Assembly: GCF_009932335.1 (NCBI RefSeq)
Contig: NZ_BLJF01000001.1
Coordinates: 1,798,001 to 1,862,000, forward strand
Origin: Pseudomonas asiatica
GTDB lineage: Bacteria > Pseudomonadota > Gammaproteobacteria > Pseudomonadales > Pseudomonadaceae
Reading direction: 5' to 3'
Length of the DNA stretch: 64,000 nucleotides
Made by a program: the position numbers and the translations under genes. A model generated the notes under the pieces. It had not been told where the DNA came from, ran no database searches, and saw only the letters and a program-made list of their open reading frames with translations. This document shows, piece after piece, positions 41,763 through 51,138 of the stretch. The number at the start of each line of letters is the position of its first letter. Position 1 is the first letter of the stretch.

Positions 41763-43349
41763 TCAGACCAGCACACCCTGGCTACGCAGGTAATCGTCGT
41801 AGGTACCGCTGAAGTCCACCACGCCATCAGCCGACAGCTCGATGATGCGCGTGGCCAGCGAAGACACGAACTCACGGTCATGGCTGACGAACAGCAGGGT
41901 GCCCGGGTAGTTCTCCAGCGCCAGGTTCAGCGCTTCGATCGATTCCATGTCCAGGTGGTTGGTCGGCTCGTCCATCACCAGCACGTTCGGCTTTTGCAGG
42001 ATCAGCTTGCCGAACAGCATGCGGCCTTGCTCACCACCGGAAATCACCTTCACCGACTTGAGAATCTCGTCGTTGGAGAACAGCATGCGCCCGAGGGTGC
42101 CGCGGATCACCTGCTCGCCGGAGGTCCACTGGCCCATCCAGTCGAACAGGGTCATGTCGTCTTCGAAGTCGTGGGCGTGGTCCTGGGCGTAGTAGCCCAC
42201 CTCGGCGCTGTCGGTCCACTTCACTTCACCCTTGTCCGGGGTCATTTCACCGACCAGGGTGCGCAGCAGGGTGGTCTTGCCGATACCGTTGGGGCCGATG
42301 ATCGCCACGCGCTCGCCAGCCTCGATGGTGAAGCCCAGGTCCTTGAACAGCACTTTGTCGTCGAAGGCCTTGGCCATTTTTTCGACGGTGACGGCCTGGC
42401 GGTGCAGCTTCTTGGTCTGTTCGAAGCGGATGAACGGGCTCACCCGGCTCGACGGCTTGACCTCGGCCAGCTGGATCTTGTCGATCTGCTTGGCCCGCGA
42501 GGTGGCCTGCTTGGCCTTGGAGGCGTTGGCCGAGAAGCGGCTGACGAAGGTCTGCAGTTCGGCGATCTGGGCTTTCTTCTTGGCGTTGTCCGACAGCAGC
42601 TGCTCGCGGGCCTGGGTGGCAGCGGTCATGTACTCGTCGTAGTTGCCCGGGAACACGCGCAGCTCGCCGTAGTCCAGGTCGGCCATGTGGGTGCAGACAC
42701 TGTTGAGGAAGTGCCGGTCGTGGGAAATGATCACCATGGTGCTGTTGCGCGCGGTGAGGATGTTCTCCAGCCAGCGGATGGTGTTGATGTCCAGGTGGTT
42801 GGTCGGCTCGTCGAGCAGCAGTACGTCCGGGTCCGAGAACAGCGCCTGGGCCAGCAGGACACGCAGCTTCCAGCCCGGAGCCACCTCGCTCATCGGGCCG
42901 AAGTGCTGTTCCAGCGGAATACCCAGGCCCAGCAGCAGTTCACCGGCGCGTGATTCGGCGGTGTAGCCGTCCATCTCGGCGAATTCGGTTTCCAGCTCGG
43001 CGACGGCCATGCCGTCTTCCTCGGTCATTTCCGGCAGCGAGTAGATGCGATCGCGCTCGGCCTTGACCTTCCACAGTTGGCCGTGGCCCATGATCACCGT
43101 GTCGATCACGGTGAATTCCTCATAGGCGAACTGGTCCTGGCGCAGCTTGCCCAGGCGCGTGTTCGGCTCGAGCATGACCTGGCCGCCCGACGGTTCGAGG
43201 TCACCGCCGAGGATCTTCATGAAGGTCGACTTGCCGCAACCGTTGGCGCCGATCAGGCCGTAGCGGTTGCCGTTGTTGAATTTGACGGAAACGTTTTCGA
43301 ACAGCGGCTTGGAGCCGAACTGCATGGTGATGTTAGCGGTGGAGATCAA
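41763..43349 (-). CDS. ABC-F family ATPase, YbiT type
   Basis: 528 residues with a TTG start at 43349; no ATG fits before the conserved MQFGSKPLF. There are two ABC domains in one chain: the first Walker A is GANGCGKST (residues 34-42) and the second GPNGIGKTT, with Walker B/D-loops [11 protein letters not shown] and [10 protein letters not shown]. The interdomain linker is the tRNA-contacting arm typical of ABC-F proteins. The first domain has VAPGWKLR instead of LSGGQ, as in YbiT. ABC-F proteins bind the ribosome E site and rescue stalled translation; none is a transporter. Confidence 0.93.
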   Translation of the reverse strand: MISTANITMQFGSKPLFENVSVKFNNGNRYGLIGANGCGKSTFMKILGGDLEPSGGQVMLEPNTRLGKLRQDQFAYEEFTVIDTVIMGHGQLWKVKAERDRIYSLPEMTEEDGMAVAELETEFAEMDGYTAESRAGELLLGLGIPLEQHFGPMSEVAPGWKLRVLLAQALFSDPDVLLLDEPTNHLDINTIRWLENILTARNSTMVIISHDRHFLNSVCTHMADLDYGELRVFPGNYDEYMTAATQAREQLLSDNAKKKAQIAELQTFVSRFSANASKAKQATSRAKQIDKIQLAEVKPSSRVSPFIRFEQTKKLHRQAVTVEKMAKAFDDKVLFKDLGFTIEAGERVAIIGPNGIGKTTLLRTLVGEMTPDKGEVKWTDSAEVGYYAQDHAHDFEDDMTLFDWMGQWTSGEQVIRGTLGRMLFSNDEILKSVKVISGGEQGRMLFGKLILQKPNVLVMDEPTNHLDMESIEALNLALENYPGTLLFVSHDREFVSSLATRIIELSADGVVDFSGTYDDYLRSQGVLV

Positions 43350-43369
43350 GAGGCTTACCTATCAATAAC

Positions 43370-43726
43370 TTACGTGACTACTTCGCAGCGTCGGACCCAT
43401 TTCGGACCAATCAGGAGCTTTTCCAGCTGCTGCCAGTCGTTGGACGAGTTAATCCAGCGCGCATGAGTCGATAAGAGCATCTGCACGCTATGCCCGAGCT
43501 GATGGGCGATGAATGCGGGATTGAGACCAGACATTGAGCACATTGTCGCATAGGTGCGACGGCAGTTATACGGGGGCGGTATCTGATCCCCGGACCCTTG
43601 ACGATCGGGCGCTACTGATGGTGCTGGTTTTACGTGCTCACCGTTCTTCCCGGGCGGGATGACCAATGGCGATTCGGCGAAATGCGCTTTGCCTTGAGCA
43701 CGCCGTTTGGCGCGCGGTCCACTCAA
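43370..43726 (-). pseudogene. Remnant of a tyrosine-type phage/island integrase
   Basis: The minus-strand frame of 118 codons keeps only the last ~75 residues of a tyrosine recombinase: PPYNCRRTYATMCSMSGLNP with the second catalytic arginine, HQLGHSVQMLL, then STHARWINSSNDW. The catalytic tyrosine, usually STYARW, is histidine here (TAC to CAC), and the N-terminal two thirds, including the first arginine, are missing. The first ~45 codons do not look like integrase. It lies upstream of the ABC-F gene and next to an unknown membrane protein and SRAP gene, suggesting a decayed mobile element. Confidence 0.75.
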
Positions 43727-43824
43727 TCGTCATGGATGCTCCAGGTGTTGGCCTGATCGGGGAGGAGTCATTGGTTGAAAGGGGGTGATATGCTTCCTCC
43801 GCTTACCAAACAGGGAGATTGGTA

Positions 43825-44286
43825 ATGGGTTTGTTGCGAAGGTTCAGGACGTTTGGCTTACGAATAAAGCCGACTAGATCTCCGACGGCAGCGTTCGTTT
43901 GCCTGGCGATGTGGATAGCGATCCTGCGATACGGGGACCCATCCGCGTCATTTATCATGTATTCGGTGCCTTTCGGCATTGCTCTGATCGCGCTGGGGCC
44001 GCTGGAGCTGCTGCCAGAACAATGGCCCAGGCTCAATTTTCTGGCGAATGCCCTGGCCAGCGGTTTCTTCTTTGTCAGCATCATGTTCGCTGGCGTGGCA
44101 CTGTCTTATGAAATGCCGTTGGAGAATGGCGGAAGAACAACCTTCTGCCTTGGCTTCTGGGCTTTACAGCTGTTTATTCTGCACAAGGCTCAGCCCTGGA
44201 TAAAGCAGTCACCTTTTCGTCGACTTGGCGAGTATCGCATGGCGTACTCCCCTCCGGAGGCCAGCCAAAGAGCCGAGCGGGATTGA
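43825..44286 (+). CDS. Unknown membrane protein, about 153 residues
   Basis: From ATG 43825, with AGGGAGA six bases before it (a TTG at 43819 is possible). About four membrane helices (AAFVCLAMWIAILRY, IMYSVPFGIALIALGPLELL, FFFVSIMFAGVALSY, FCLGFWALQLFILH) with short loops and a charged tail. I recognise no family. It lies beside an integrase remnant, so it may be a leftover cargo gene. Confidence 0.7.
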   Translation: MGLLRRFRTFGLRIKPTRSPTAAFVCLAMWIAILRYGDPSASFIMYSVPFGIALIALGPLELLPEQWPRLNFLANALASGFFFVSIMFAGVALSYEMPLENGGRTTFCLGFWALQLFILHKAQPWIKQSPFRRLGEYRMAYSPPEASQRAERD

Positions 44287-44417
44287 CGTTGGTGATGGGG
44301 GAATGAGCAGTCGCCCGAAAGTGGTGATTGGCCCGTGGTTTCTGTCCAAGCTGTTCAAACGGGTTCCGTACAGGTCGATTTCTGATACCAAAGCGCGCGG
44401 AAAGGATTTGCCTCCAT

Positions 44418-45083
44418 TCATTGAAGCGGGTTTATCAGCTCGGCACCTTGGTTACGCACATTCCCCACGGCGATACCCACCCGGTACCAGTCGAAGGCTT
44501 CGGCCGGCTCACCCAGGTTGAGCACCAGTTGTTCTGCGCGCTCGCTCGGCATTGCTGCCGCGATCCACTCGTACGCCAGTTCTGGCGACAACACGACAGG
44601 CCGGCGGTCGTGAACGTCGACCATTCCGCCCTGAGCGTCGGCGGTGATGATGACGAACCCGTCGCGCTCTGTGCCGGTGAACTGGCCGATCGAGGCACAA
44701 AGGGCAGGGCGCCCATCCTGGCGGCGGATGTAGTACGGCTGCTTCTTCGGCCCACCTTCATCAACCCATTCGTACCAGCCGTCGATTGGGGTGATGGCCC
44801 GGTGTGGCCAGATCTCCCGGAAGAATGGACCATGCGCCACCTTCTCGACGCGGGCGTTGATCGGCGCAGCGCGATCATTCGCCCAGTGCGGCCGCCATCC
44901 CCACTTCACCAGGTCCGCTCGTGGGCCTGCATCATCCATCCGCAGTACTGCCACCGGCGTGGTCGGCGCGATGTTGTACCGGCCAAGCGGCTGGTCGCCG
45001 ACGTTGTTCCGCCAGGCCTCTGGCAGGCTCAGGGTTTCAACGAAGTCATGTATGCCACGGTACTGGCTGAGCCTTCCGCACAT
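44418..45083 (-). CDS. SRAP-domain protein (SOS response-associated, YedK/HMCES family)
   Basis: 221 residues from ATG 45083 (GGAGGGCGT upstream); the frame runs on upstream but the required start is MCGR, since Cys2 must become N-terminal. The chain shows MCGRLSQY, RYNIAPTTPVAVLR, NARVEKVAH with the catalytic Asn-Glu pair, DGWYEWVDEG, and the late VHDRRPVVL. SRAP proteins form a covalent thiazolidine link with abasic sites in single-stranded DNA and protect replication. It is often SOS-linked; a LexA box is not obvious from the bases I inspected. Confidence 0.93.
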   Translation of the reverse strand: MCGRLSQYRGIHDFVETLSLPEAWRNNVGDQPLGRYNIAPTTPVAVLRMDDAGPRADLVKWGWRPHWANDRAAPINARVEKVAHGPFFREIWPHRAITPIDGWYEWVDEGGPKKQPYYIRRQDGRPALCASIGQFTGTERDGFVIITADAQGGMVDVHDRRPVVLSPELAYEWIAAAMPSERAEQLVLNLGEPAEAFDWYRVGIAVGNVRNQGAELINPLQ

Positions 45084-45213
45084 ACGCCCTCCTACCGAAA
45101 CCTGAAGGATAGCCGTTGGCTGGTAGTCGTGCCGGCAGTCATACGGGGACGGCCAGGCACCCCGCTTGCCACGATGCATGACGAACGGATTTCAGCACCT
45201 GCCCGCAACGGGG

Positions 45214-46581
45214 TCAGCCTGCCGTTGCGGGCGATGGCTGCAGGCTGCCTGCCTGCTCGGGAACCCTGACGAACACGCTGTATCTGCCACCTTCCATTTC
45301 TTCGAAGGCAATCAGTTTTTTCACCAGCGGACCGCTCAGTACCTTGCCGGTATTCAATAGCAGCATGCCATTGTCGGCATTTAGGTTGCGGGCCAGTATC
45401 ATGCCCTCTGCCAGTTCGTGCGTGCTCAACACCTTGATCGCCGGGTCGGTCAAGGTAATGTCGCGCATGTACGCGGCACAGACATTGACGAAGTCTTCCA
45501 CCAGATCTGGGTCATACAGCTTTCCAGCATGCTTGCGTATGTAGAGCAGTGCCTCATCGCTATTGAGCTGGCGATCCAGAACCAGTCCGCGCTGCAATTC
45601 GATGAAATCCACAGCCATTTTCAACCAGCGGGCGCCCAGTGGAATTGCCACTCCCTTCAGGTGATCCGGAAAACCGCTGCCATCCCAGCGCTCCTGGTGG
45701 TGAAGTATGAGTTGTGCGGCTTCTTTTATTGGCTCCAGGGTCATGACCAGCGCTTCGCTCTGTTTCGGGTACGACCGGTACAGTTCGCGCTCTTGTGAAG
45801 GTATGAGATCGGCGGGGCAGGTGAGCATGTTGTCGGTCCAGCTCATCTTGCCGATGTTGTAGAGGGCTGCAGCCATGGTCAGGTTGCGACAGGTACCTTC
45901 GTCCAGTCCATGGCTGGTGCAATACACCCGTATCAATTCTATGACTTGCCGGTTGGTCTGCTTGGCCTTGGGCAGACGCATGTTGCCCAACTGCGAAAAG
46001 AACTCGGTGGTGGTCACGTAACTGCGCTTGAGTTCTTCATAGGCAAGGTCAAGCATGTCGGCAGTTTGCTGCAGTTCGGCGGTGCGCGCCGCTACACGCT
46101 GTTCAAGGCTTTCGTTAAGCGCCTTGAGTTGCGTGATCTGAACCTGAGTCAGCTGTTCCAGGCGTTTTCGCTCGCTTTCCGAATGTTGGTGGGCCAATGC
46201 CTGGCGCAAGGTGACCAACAGCTCTTCATCATTCCAGGGTTTGCTGATGTAACGATAGATGTGCCCATCATTGATGGCTTTTGCGATGGTGTCCGTGTCA
46301 GCGTACCCCGTAAGCAGAATGCGCAACGTGTCGGGAAAACGCTCATGTACGTGGGCCAACAGTGTTGCCCCGTCCATGTTTGGCATGCGCGCATCACTCA
46401 TCACCAGATTGATCGGGCGTTGTTGGAGCAGTTGCAGGGCGTCGGCACCGCTTTCGGCAAGGAGGAGTTCGTAGGGTTGGTTGCGAAGTAGACGACGAAG
46501 GCTGCTGAGAATCGAGGGCTCGTCGTCAACCAGAAGTATCACCGGCTTGTCTGCTGCGCCATCGGTAACGGGTAGCTCCAT
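45214..46581 (-). CDS. Response regulator with degenerate HD-GYP-type output domain
   Basis: 455 residues from ATG 46581. Residues 13-135 are a receiver domain with the acidic pocket DD19-20 and phospho-acceptor D63 in MSDARMPNMDG, and K114 in the YISKPW loop. A coiled coil (~136-185) leads to an HD-GYP-like domain (~195-400). There the HDIGK core reads Y241-N-I-G-K and the GYP loop reads HHQERWDGSGFP. Metal-binding His/Asp residues are lost in the first, so phosphodiesterase activity is doubtful. It is divergent from the peroxidase-kinase pair, its probable sensor partner. It resembles RpfG-type regulators. Confidence 0.9.
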   Translation of the reverse strand: MELPVTDGAADKPVILLVDDEPSILSSLRRLLRNQPYELLLAESGADALQLLQQRPINLVMSDARMPNMDGATLLAHVHERFPDTLRILLTGYADTDTIAKAINDGHIYRYISKPWNDEELLVTLRQALAHQHSESERKRLEQLTQVQITQLKALNESLEQRVAARTAELQQTADMLDLAYEELKRSYVTTTEFFSQLGNMRLPKAKQTNRQVIELIRVYCTSHGLDEGTCRNLTMAAALYNIGKMSWTDNMLTCPADLIPSQERELYRSYPKQSEALVMTLEPIKEAAQLILHHQERWDGSGFPDHLKGVAIPLGARWLKMAVDFIELQRGLVLDRQLNSDEALLYIRKHAGKLYDPDLVEDFVNVCAAYMRDITLTDPAIKVLSTHELAEGMILARNLNADNGMLLLNTGKVLSGPLVKKLIAFEEMEGGRYSVFVRVPEQAGSLQPSPATAG

Positions 46582-46716
46582 GGGTCCCTCCCTGCCGGTC
46601 TCGGCCAGACTACTCCCTGGCCACAGCCTAGATGATATTTGCCCCCGCCGTTAGCTTTTGTCTGTTGGCCTCACTATGCTCGGAGGCAGGTGCATCTCGC
46701 CAGGGAGGGTTGTGCT

Positions 46717-47679
46717 GTGCCGACTTGTCTGCAGGTTCGCATCGTTGTCTCGATGCTTGTGGTTTTGCCGGCATGGGTGCTGGCCCAGAGCATTGGTGGG
46801 CCGCTCACGCCATTGCCGGCGGTGCCTGAGCTTGACCCTGCCCGGGTGGAACTGGGGCGCAAACTGTTCAATGACTCGCGATTGTCCCTCGATAACAGCC
46901 AGTCCTGTGCTGATTGCCATCGCCTGGATCGTGGTGGCGCGGACGGGCAGGCGCGCTCGCCTGGTGCAGATGGCAAACCCTTGCCAGTTCACACACCCAG
47001 CGTCTTCAACGCCAGCCTGAACTTCCTGCAGTTCTGGGATGGGCGCGCGCAATCGTTTGACGGCCTGGTGCACCTGGCAACCGGTAATACGGACGGCAAA
47101 GAAGATGGCTGGGCTACCGTGGTCCAACGAATTGCTGACGATCCGGCTTACCAGACGGGGTTCGCCGAAGCCTATGGCAAACCAGTGACCGCCATCGATG
47201 TCAAAGATGCCCTGGTTACGTACCAGCGTACCCTGCTGACACCCGATTCACGCTTCGATCGCTATCTGAAAGGAGATACCAGCAGCCTCAGCCTGGAAGA
47301 GAAGCATGGCTATCAGCGCTTCCAGGAGTACGGTTGTATAGCCTGCCACCAGGGTGTGAATATCGGCGGCAACATGCTGCAGAAGTTCGGTGTTTTCGAT
47401 GATTATTTCACCAACCGTGGCAGTGTTACCTTGGCAGATCAGGGGCTCTACAACGTGACAGGTGATCCGGACGATCTCCACCTGTTCAAAGTTCCAAGCC
47501 TGCGAAACGTGGAGGTGACTGCCCCTTACTTTCATGATGGTTCGGCGCCCACCTTGGAAGCAGCCGTCGATGCCATGTTTCATTATCAGTTGGGACGTAC
47601 GCCGAGCGACGATGATAAAGCGCTGATCATCAAGTTTCTCCAGACCCTCACCGGCCAATGGGAGGGTAAACCGCTATGA
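46717..47679 (+). CDS. Diheme cytochrome c peroxidase (CcpA/MauG-like), exported
   Basis: 320 residues with a GTG start at 46717, preceded by GGAGGGTT. The first 28 residues are a signal peptide ending in VLAQS. Two haem c motifs: C64-A-D-C-H and C207-I-A-C-H, with the FWDGRAQS segment and a HTPSVFNASLNF strand between, and FHDGSAPTLEAAV after the second. This is the bacterial di-haem peroxidase pattern, which reduces H2O2 in the periplasm or, in MauG, oxidises a partner protein. Its stop overlaps the histidine kinase start by ATGA, so the two are coupled. Confidence 0.92.
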   Translation: MPTCLQVRIVVSMLVVLPAWVLAQSIGGPLTPLPAVPELDPARVELGRKLFNDSRLSLDNSQSCADCHRLDRGGADGQARSPGADGKPLPVHTPSVFNASLNFLQFWDGRAQSFDGLVHLATGNTDGKEDGWATVVQRIADDPAYQTGFAEAYGKPVTAIDVKDALVTYQRTLLTPDSRFDRYLKGDTSSLSLEEKHGYQRFQEYGCIACHQGVNIGGNMLQKFGVFDDYFTNRGSVTLADQGLYNVTGDPDDLHLFKVPSLRNVEVTAPYFHDGSAPTLEAAVDAMFHYQLGRTPSDDDKALIIKFLQTLTGQWEGKPL

Positions 47680-49487
47680 GGTTGAACGCTCGGCGCAGTC
47701 TGCTGCTGTTGGCTGCGTGCGCCATGTCGCTGGCTTCCGTGCTGGTCTACCTGTACTGGATGTCCAGGTCCGATGAGAGTGGCAACTACGCCCAGGCGCG
47801 CGATCTGATTCGCCAGATCAAGCAGTACGATGCACAGTGGGAGGGGGCAGTGCTCAAGGCGCGCACCACCACCAATTACAACTACGACCCGCTGGTGCTG
47901 CCGTTGATTGAAATGAAGCGCCTATGGCGGGAGTTCGGCACGCTGGAAGGGCGTCATCAAAAAACAGAAATGCTCGCTTGGCAAAAGGCTTTTCGCGATT
48001 ACCAACAGGCCTTTGACGACAAGGTCCTGCTGGTCTCGCGCTTCAAGACGCACAATGCGATCCTGCGAAATTCCCTGGCTTTTCTCCCGGCTGCGGCCGA
48101 TGTGATACAGGTGCACCTTCGTCGATTGGTTGATGCCGATACAGTGCGTCTGCGCAGAATCACCAGCGATACCTACGACCTGATGCTGAGCAGCCTTGAG
48201 TTTGCCCATGCCACAACAGATGAAAAAGCTGCCGACATCCTTGTCGGACTGAACAACCTTTCGGTCAACAAGGAGCGCTTGCCTGTCAATTTTCAGGTGC
48301 CCATCGATACCATCAGCAAACACATTGAGTTGATTCTTCGTGAGCAACCCAAGGTCGATCAACTACTTGAAGCGATCGAGGCGGTTCCGATCGCCGAGAG
48401 TCTGGACGCCATTGCGCTGATGCTGGACCGTGACGAGCAAGCAGCAGCGCTGACGGCTCAGCGATACCATTTCTACCTGTTGGTGTTTTCCACCCTGCTG
48501 GTATTGCTATTGCTGTACATGGGGATGTGGCTGATGCGTAGCTACGCCGAAATAAACCGTGTAAACCGAGCGCTGGTGAGTGCCAACGACGAATTGGAAC
48601 AGCGGGTCGAACGGCGTACCCAGGCACTTACCCAAGCCAGCGCAGCACTGCAGCGCGAGGTGGATGAACGCCGATTGCTCGAGAACCAGTTGGTCCAGTC
48701 CGAAAAGCTCGCCTCGCTCGGTCAACTGGCAGCCGGCGTAGCCCATGAAGTCAACAACCCGATTGGGTTTGTCTCTTCCAACCTCGGTGCACTGGACGAC
48801 TATTTCGGCCGTTTGCAGGACATGCTGAAGGCATATGCTGACGCGGAAAATACCCTGGTTCCGAACGCGCTCGGCGCGGAGCTGGCGAAGTTGCGCACGG
48901 AAATCGAGCTGGATTACTTGCTGGAGGATATTCCGGCGCTGATCCGCGAATCCAAGGACGGTATCAGCCGCGTTGCGCGGATCGTCAAGGACCTCAAGGA
49001 CTTTTCGCGAGTAGAGACCAGCCATGACTGGCAAGTGTCAGACTTGCATCAAGGCATAGAGTCAACGCTGAACATCGTTGCCAGCGAACTCAGGCACAAG
49101 GCGGACCTTGTCAAGGATTACAGCCCATTGCCGCCGGTCGAATGCCTGCCTTCACAGATCAATCAGGTAATCATGAATCTGCTGGTCAATGCCACCCAGG
49201 CGATGGGGGCCGAGCGTGGCAGAATTACCCTGCGAACCGGTGCCAGTGACAAGTGGGTATGGATCGAAGTCGCAGACAATGGTTGTGGCATTCCTGGCGA
49301 AAGCCTGCAAAAGATCTTCGATCCGTTCTACACGACGAAGCCCATCGGCCAGGGCACCGGGCTGGGATTGTCACTTTCGTACGGAATCATCAAGCGTCAT
49401 GGTGGCGAGATCCGCGTAGACAGCGAGGTGGGAGTCGGTACGACATTCAGGGTCGAACTGCCCATCCATCAGGCCCGGTTGGCCTGA
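47676..49487 (+). CDS. Membrane histidine kinase with DAHL-type sensor domain
   Basis: 603 residues from ATG 47676, overlapping the peroxidase gene by four bases. One membrane helix at ~8-28, a ~235-residue helical periplasmic domain (DAHL-like; rich in ARDLIRQIKQYDAQWEG-type helices), a second helix at ~267-290, then a coiled coil. The dimerisation domain has H357 in LAAGVAHEVNNPIGF, and the ATPase domain shows NQVIMNLLVNATQAM, DNGCGIPG and GTGLGLSLSYGIIKRHGG. It phosphorylates a response regulator, probably the divergent one at 45214. The signal is likely linked to the coupled peroxidase, by inference. Confidence 0.92.
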   Translation: MRLNARRSLLLLAACAMSLASVLVYLYWMSRSDESGNYAQARDLIRQIKQYDAQWEGAVLKARTTTNYNYDPLVLPLIEMKRLWREFGTLEGRHQKTEMLAWQKAFRDYQQAFDDKVLLVSRFKTHNAILRNSLAFLPAAADVIQVHLRRLVDADTVRLRRITSDTYDLMLSSLEFAHATTDEKAADILVGLNNLSVNKERLPVNFQVPIDTISKHIELILREQPKVDQLLEAIEAVPIAESLDAIALMLDRDEQAAALTAQRYHFYLLVFSTLLVLLLLYMGMWLMRSYAEINRVNRALVSANDELEQRVERRTQALTQASAALQREVDERRLLENQLVQSEKLASLGQLAAGVAHEVNNPIGFVSSNLGALDDYFGRLQDMLKAYADAENTLVPNALGAELAKLRTEIELDYLLEDIPALIRESKDGISRVARIVKDLKDFSRVETSHDWQVSDLHQGIESTLNIVASELRHKADLVKDYSPLPPVECLPSQINQVIMNLLVNATQAMGAERGRITLRTGASDKWVWIEVADNGCGIPGESLQKIFDPFYTTKPIGQGTGLGLSLSYGIIKRHGGEIRVDSEVGVGTTFRVELPIHQARLA

Positions 49488-49554
49488 GAGCACCAGGGAA
49501 GTGGAATGCAAATTGCTGCGACCCTGGGGCATCGATCATGCGGAGTACGCAGAA

Positions 49555-49653
49555 ATGACTCAGAATGACCGCTACTACATGATCTTCGTTGTGGTTGCTG
49601 TGCTGGTCCTGGATCTGGCGGCGACATTTGTGTTTCTCAAGGCCATCGCCTGA
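49555..49653 (+). CDS. Small membrane peptide, 32 residues
   Basis: A short frame from ATG 49555 (GGAG about ten bases upstream) to TGA 49653. It encodes MTQNDRYYMIFVVVAVLVLD followed by LAATFVFLKAIA, one complete membrane helix with a charged start, typical of bacterial small membrane proteins. It lies 67 bp after the kinase gene. It is below the size of normal gene calls; expression is unproven. Confidence 0.5.
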   Translation: MTQNDRYYMIFVVVAVLVLDLAATFVFLKAIA

Positions 49654-49897
49654 CCCCCATTTGTGGGCCTGGTTGTACCCGAAATCGGGGTCATCTGCAG
49701 AGACTACCCGGTTTTGGGACAAATTTTGTCCGCCCACTGTCTGGTTCATGGCCACATGGCGCTGCACGTCCTTTGAGTCGACCGCCAGCTGAACTCTTGC
49801 CCGCAAGATCACCAGCGGCGTACCTCTGCCTGAACATCCCACCTTTGTGCGGTCCAACGTAAGCAAGGCCTGGTTTCACCTGGCCGGAGGTACGCAC

Positions 49898-50053
49898 ATG
49901 AAACGCAAGACTGTATGGGTCGTAGTGTTGTCAGGGTTGCTGCTGCTCGGTGGTTGCTGGCCATATTGGCACCACGGTGGGCATCACGGCGGCGGCCATC
50001 ACCGGCATTTCAACGACGGCTACCATGGTGGTCAGGACTACCGCCGCTATTGA
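49898..50053 (+). CDS. Small His/Gly-rich lipoprotein
   Basis: 51 residues from ATG 49898, with GGAGG at a good distance. The signal MKRKTVWVVVLSGLLLLGGC ends in a lipobox cysteine, then a short WPYWHHGGHHGGGHHRHF tail with many histidines, perhaps metal binding. Function unknown. It is a single gene with no clear partner. Confidence 0.7.
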   Translation: MKRKTVWVVVLSGLLLLGGCWPYWHHGGHHGGGHHRHFNDGYHGGQDYRRY

Positions 50054-50328
50054 TGCACCCAGTAATCCCTTCCGCTTGCGGCCACGCCTGTGCGAACACA
50101 CTGCAAGACAACGCATGCTCGCCCAGGCTGGCTTGCCTGCAACTTGCCCGCTGATCCATGAACGAAGTTTAACTTCGCGGGTAAAGCCCGCCCTGGAGCC
50201 GATATAGCAAACAGGCATATTGCCCGGCTAAAATTGAGCAGTAACATGGCCAAACTAAAACAAAAAAAGGGGCATGCAGTTCGGCAACACTTCCCAAGTT
50301 ACTCGATGGGGTGGCAGGAGCGTGTCGC

Positions 50329-50697
50329 GTGAAAAGTTCAAGATCGGTAGCAGGTGCAATATTGATGTCCACCTTCGCCACACTGTTCATGACAGGCTGT
50401 GCGCATGACCCCGATGTGCGTCAAGGCCATGGGTATGCAGCCGGGGCCACGGAAAGAAGTACGCCGGCGTACCTGGGGTGCGTCAAAAGCGAGCTTCAAG
50501 GGAATGTGAAAACCTACCAGGTCGATGGCGATAACTCGGTCAGGCTGTTTGTCGATAGCACCGACCCCGACACGGCGGGTGGCCTGGTCGAGGTGCGGGG
50601 CACGGGAGCCCGGCGCCAGTTCGCGGCCTATCAACGTGATGCCTGGTACGACCATGGCAGGCTGCTGGACGCCGCGCTGATGTGTTCGAAAGCATGA
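50329..50697 (+). CDS. Lipoprotein of unknown function
   Basis: 122 residues with GTG at 50329, preceded by GGAG eight bases earlier. The signal ends at MTGC (Cys near residue 24). The mature part has YLGCVKSELQGNVKTYQVDG and a strand GGLVEVRGTGARRQF, with two further cysteines that may pair. No family recognised. A terminator follows. Confidence 0.75.
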   Translation: MKSSRSVAGAILMSTFATLFMTGCAHDPDVRQGHGYAAGATERSTPAYLGCVKSELQGNVKTYQVDGDNSVRLFVDSTDPDTAGGLVEVRGTGARRQFAAYQRDAWYDHGRLLDAALMCSKA

Positions 50698-50715
50698 TCA
50701 TCTGACCCTTGATGC

Positions 50716-50747
50716 AAAAGGCCCGCCCTCGAGAGCGGGCTTTTTGC
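50716..50747. terminator. Rho-independent terminator
   Basis: AAAAGGCCCGC-CCTCGAGA-GCGGGCTTTTT; the stem is flanked by A and T runs, so it can work in both directions. Confidence 0.85.
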
Positions 50748-50799
50748 ATTTGCCGCCCCCAGCCGCAATAATCCGCTCATTTGAACGGAGAACACCAAG

Positions 50800-51138
50800 T
50801 TGGAAACCAGAAGCGTTGTTGCTGAGATGTTCATTGGGATGCCCACGCATTTCTGGGTGTTGCCCGTTGCCGGCCTGATCGCCTGGTTCGGCCTGAAATG
50901 GGCCGAACAGTCCGATAGCCACGCCAGCATGCTGCGGGCCGTGACCTACCTGCTGCTCATTGCGTTGGCGGTGTTGCCCAACGGTTTCTATGCGCTGTTT
51001 CCCCCTTCGCCCGACATGCCCGAACTGTTGTTGAATCGTGAGCCGCTGCCCAACTACGAAGGGCGCTTCTACCTGGATGCGTTCTACGTGTTCAGTGGGT
51101 GGGCACTGAGCAAGGTGGCCAATCTCAAGTTCAACTAG
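50800..51138 (+). CDS. Small membrane protein, 112 residues
   Basis: TTG start at 50800, with GGAG upstream; no ATG precedes the conserved body, although ATG 50827 is an alternative. Two to three membrane helices (FWVLPVAGLIAWFGLKWA and AVTYLLLIALAVLPNGFYAL), then a polar PLPNYEGRFYLDAFYVFSGW segment. No family recognised. Its relation to the adhesin locus downstream is not evident. Confidence 0.65.
   Translation: METRSVVAEMFIGMPTHFWVLPVAGLIAWFGLKWAEQSDSHASMLRAVTYLLLIALAVLPNGFYALFPPSPDMPELLLNREPLPNYEGRFYLDAFYVFSGWALSKVANLKFN

Noticed and set aside
43349..43824. Complete integrase with attachment sites
   Set aside because: Only the C-terminal third remains, the catalytic Tyr is His, and I could not find flanking direct repeats or a tRNA gene.
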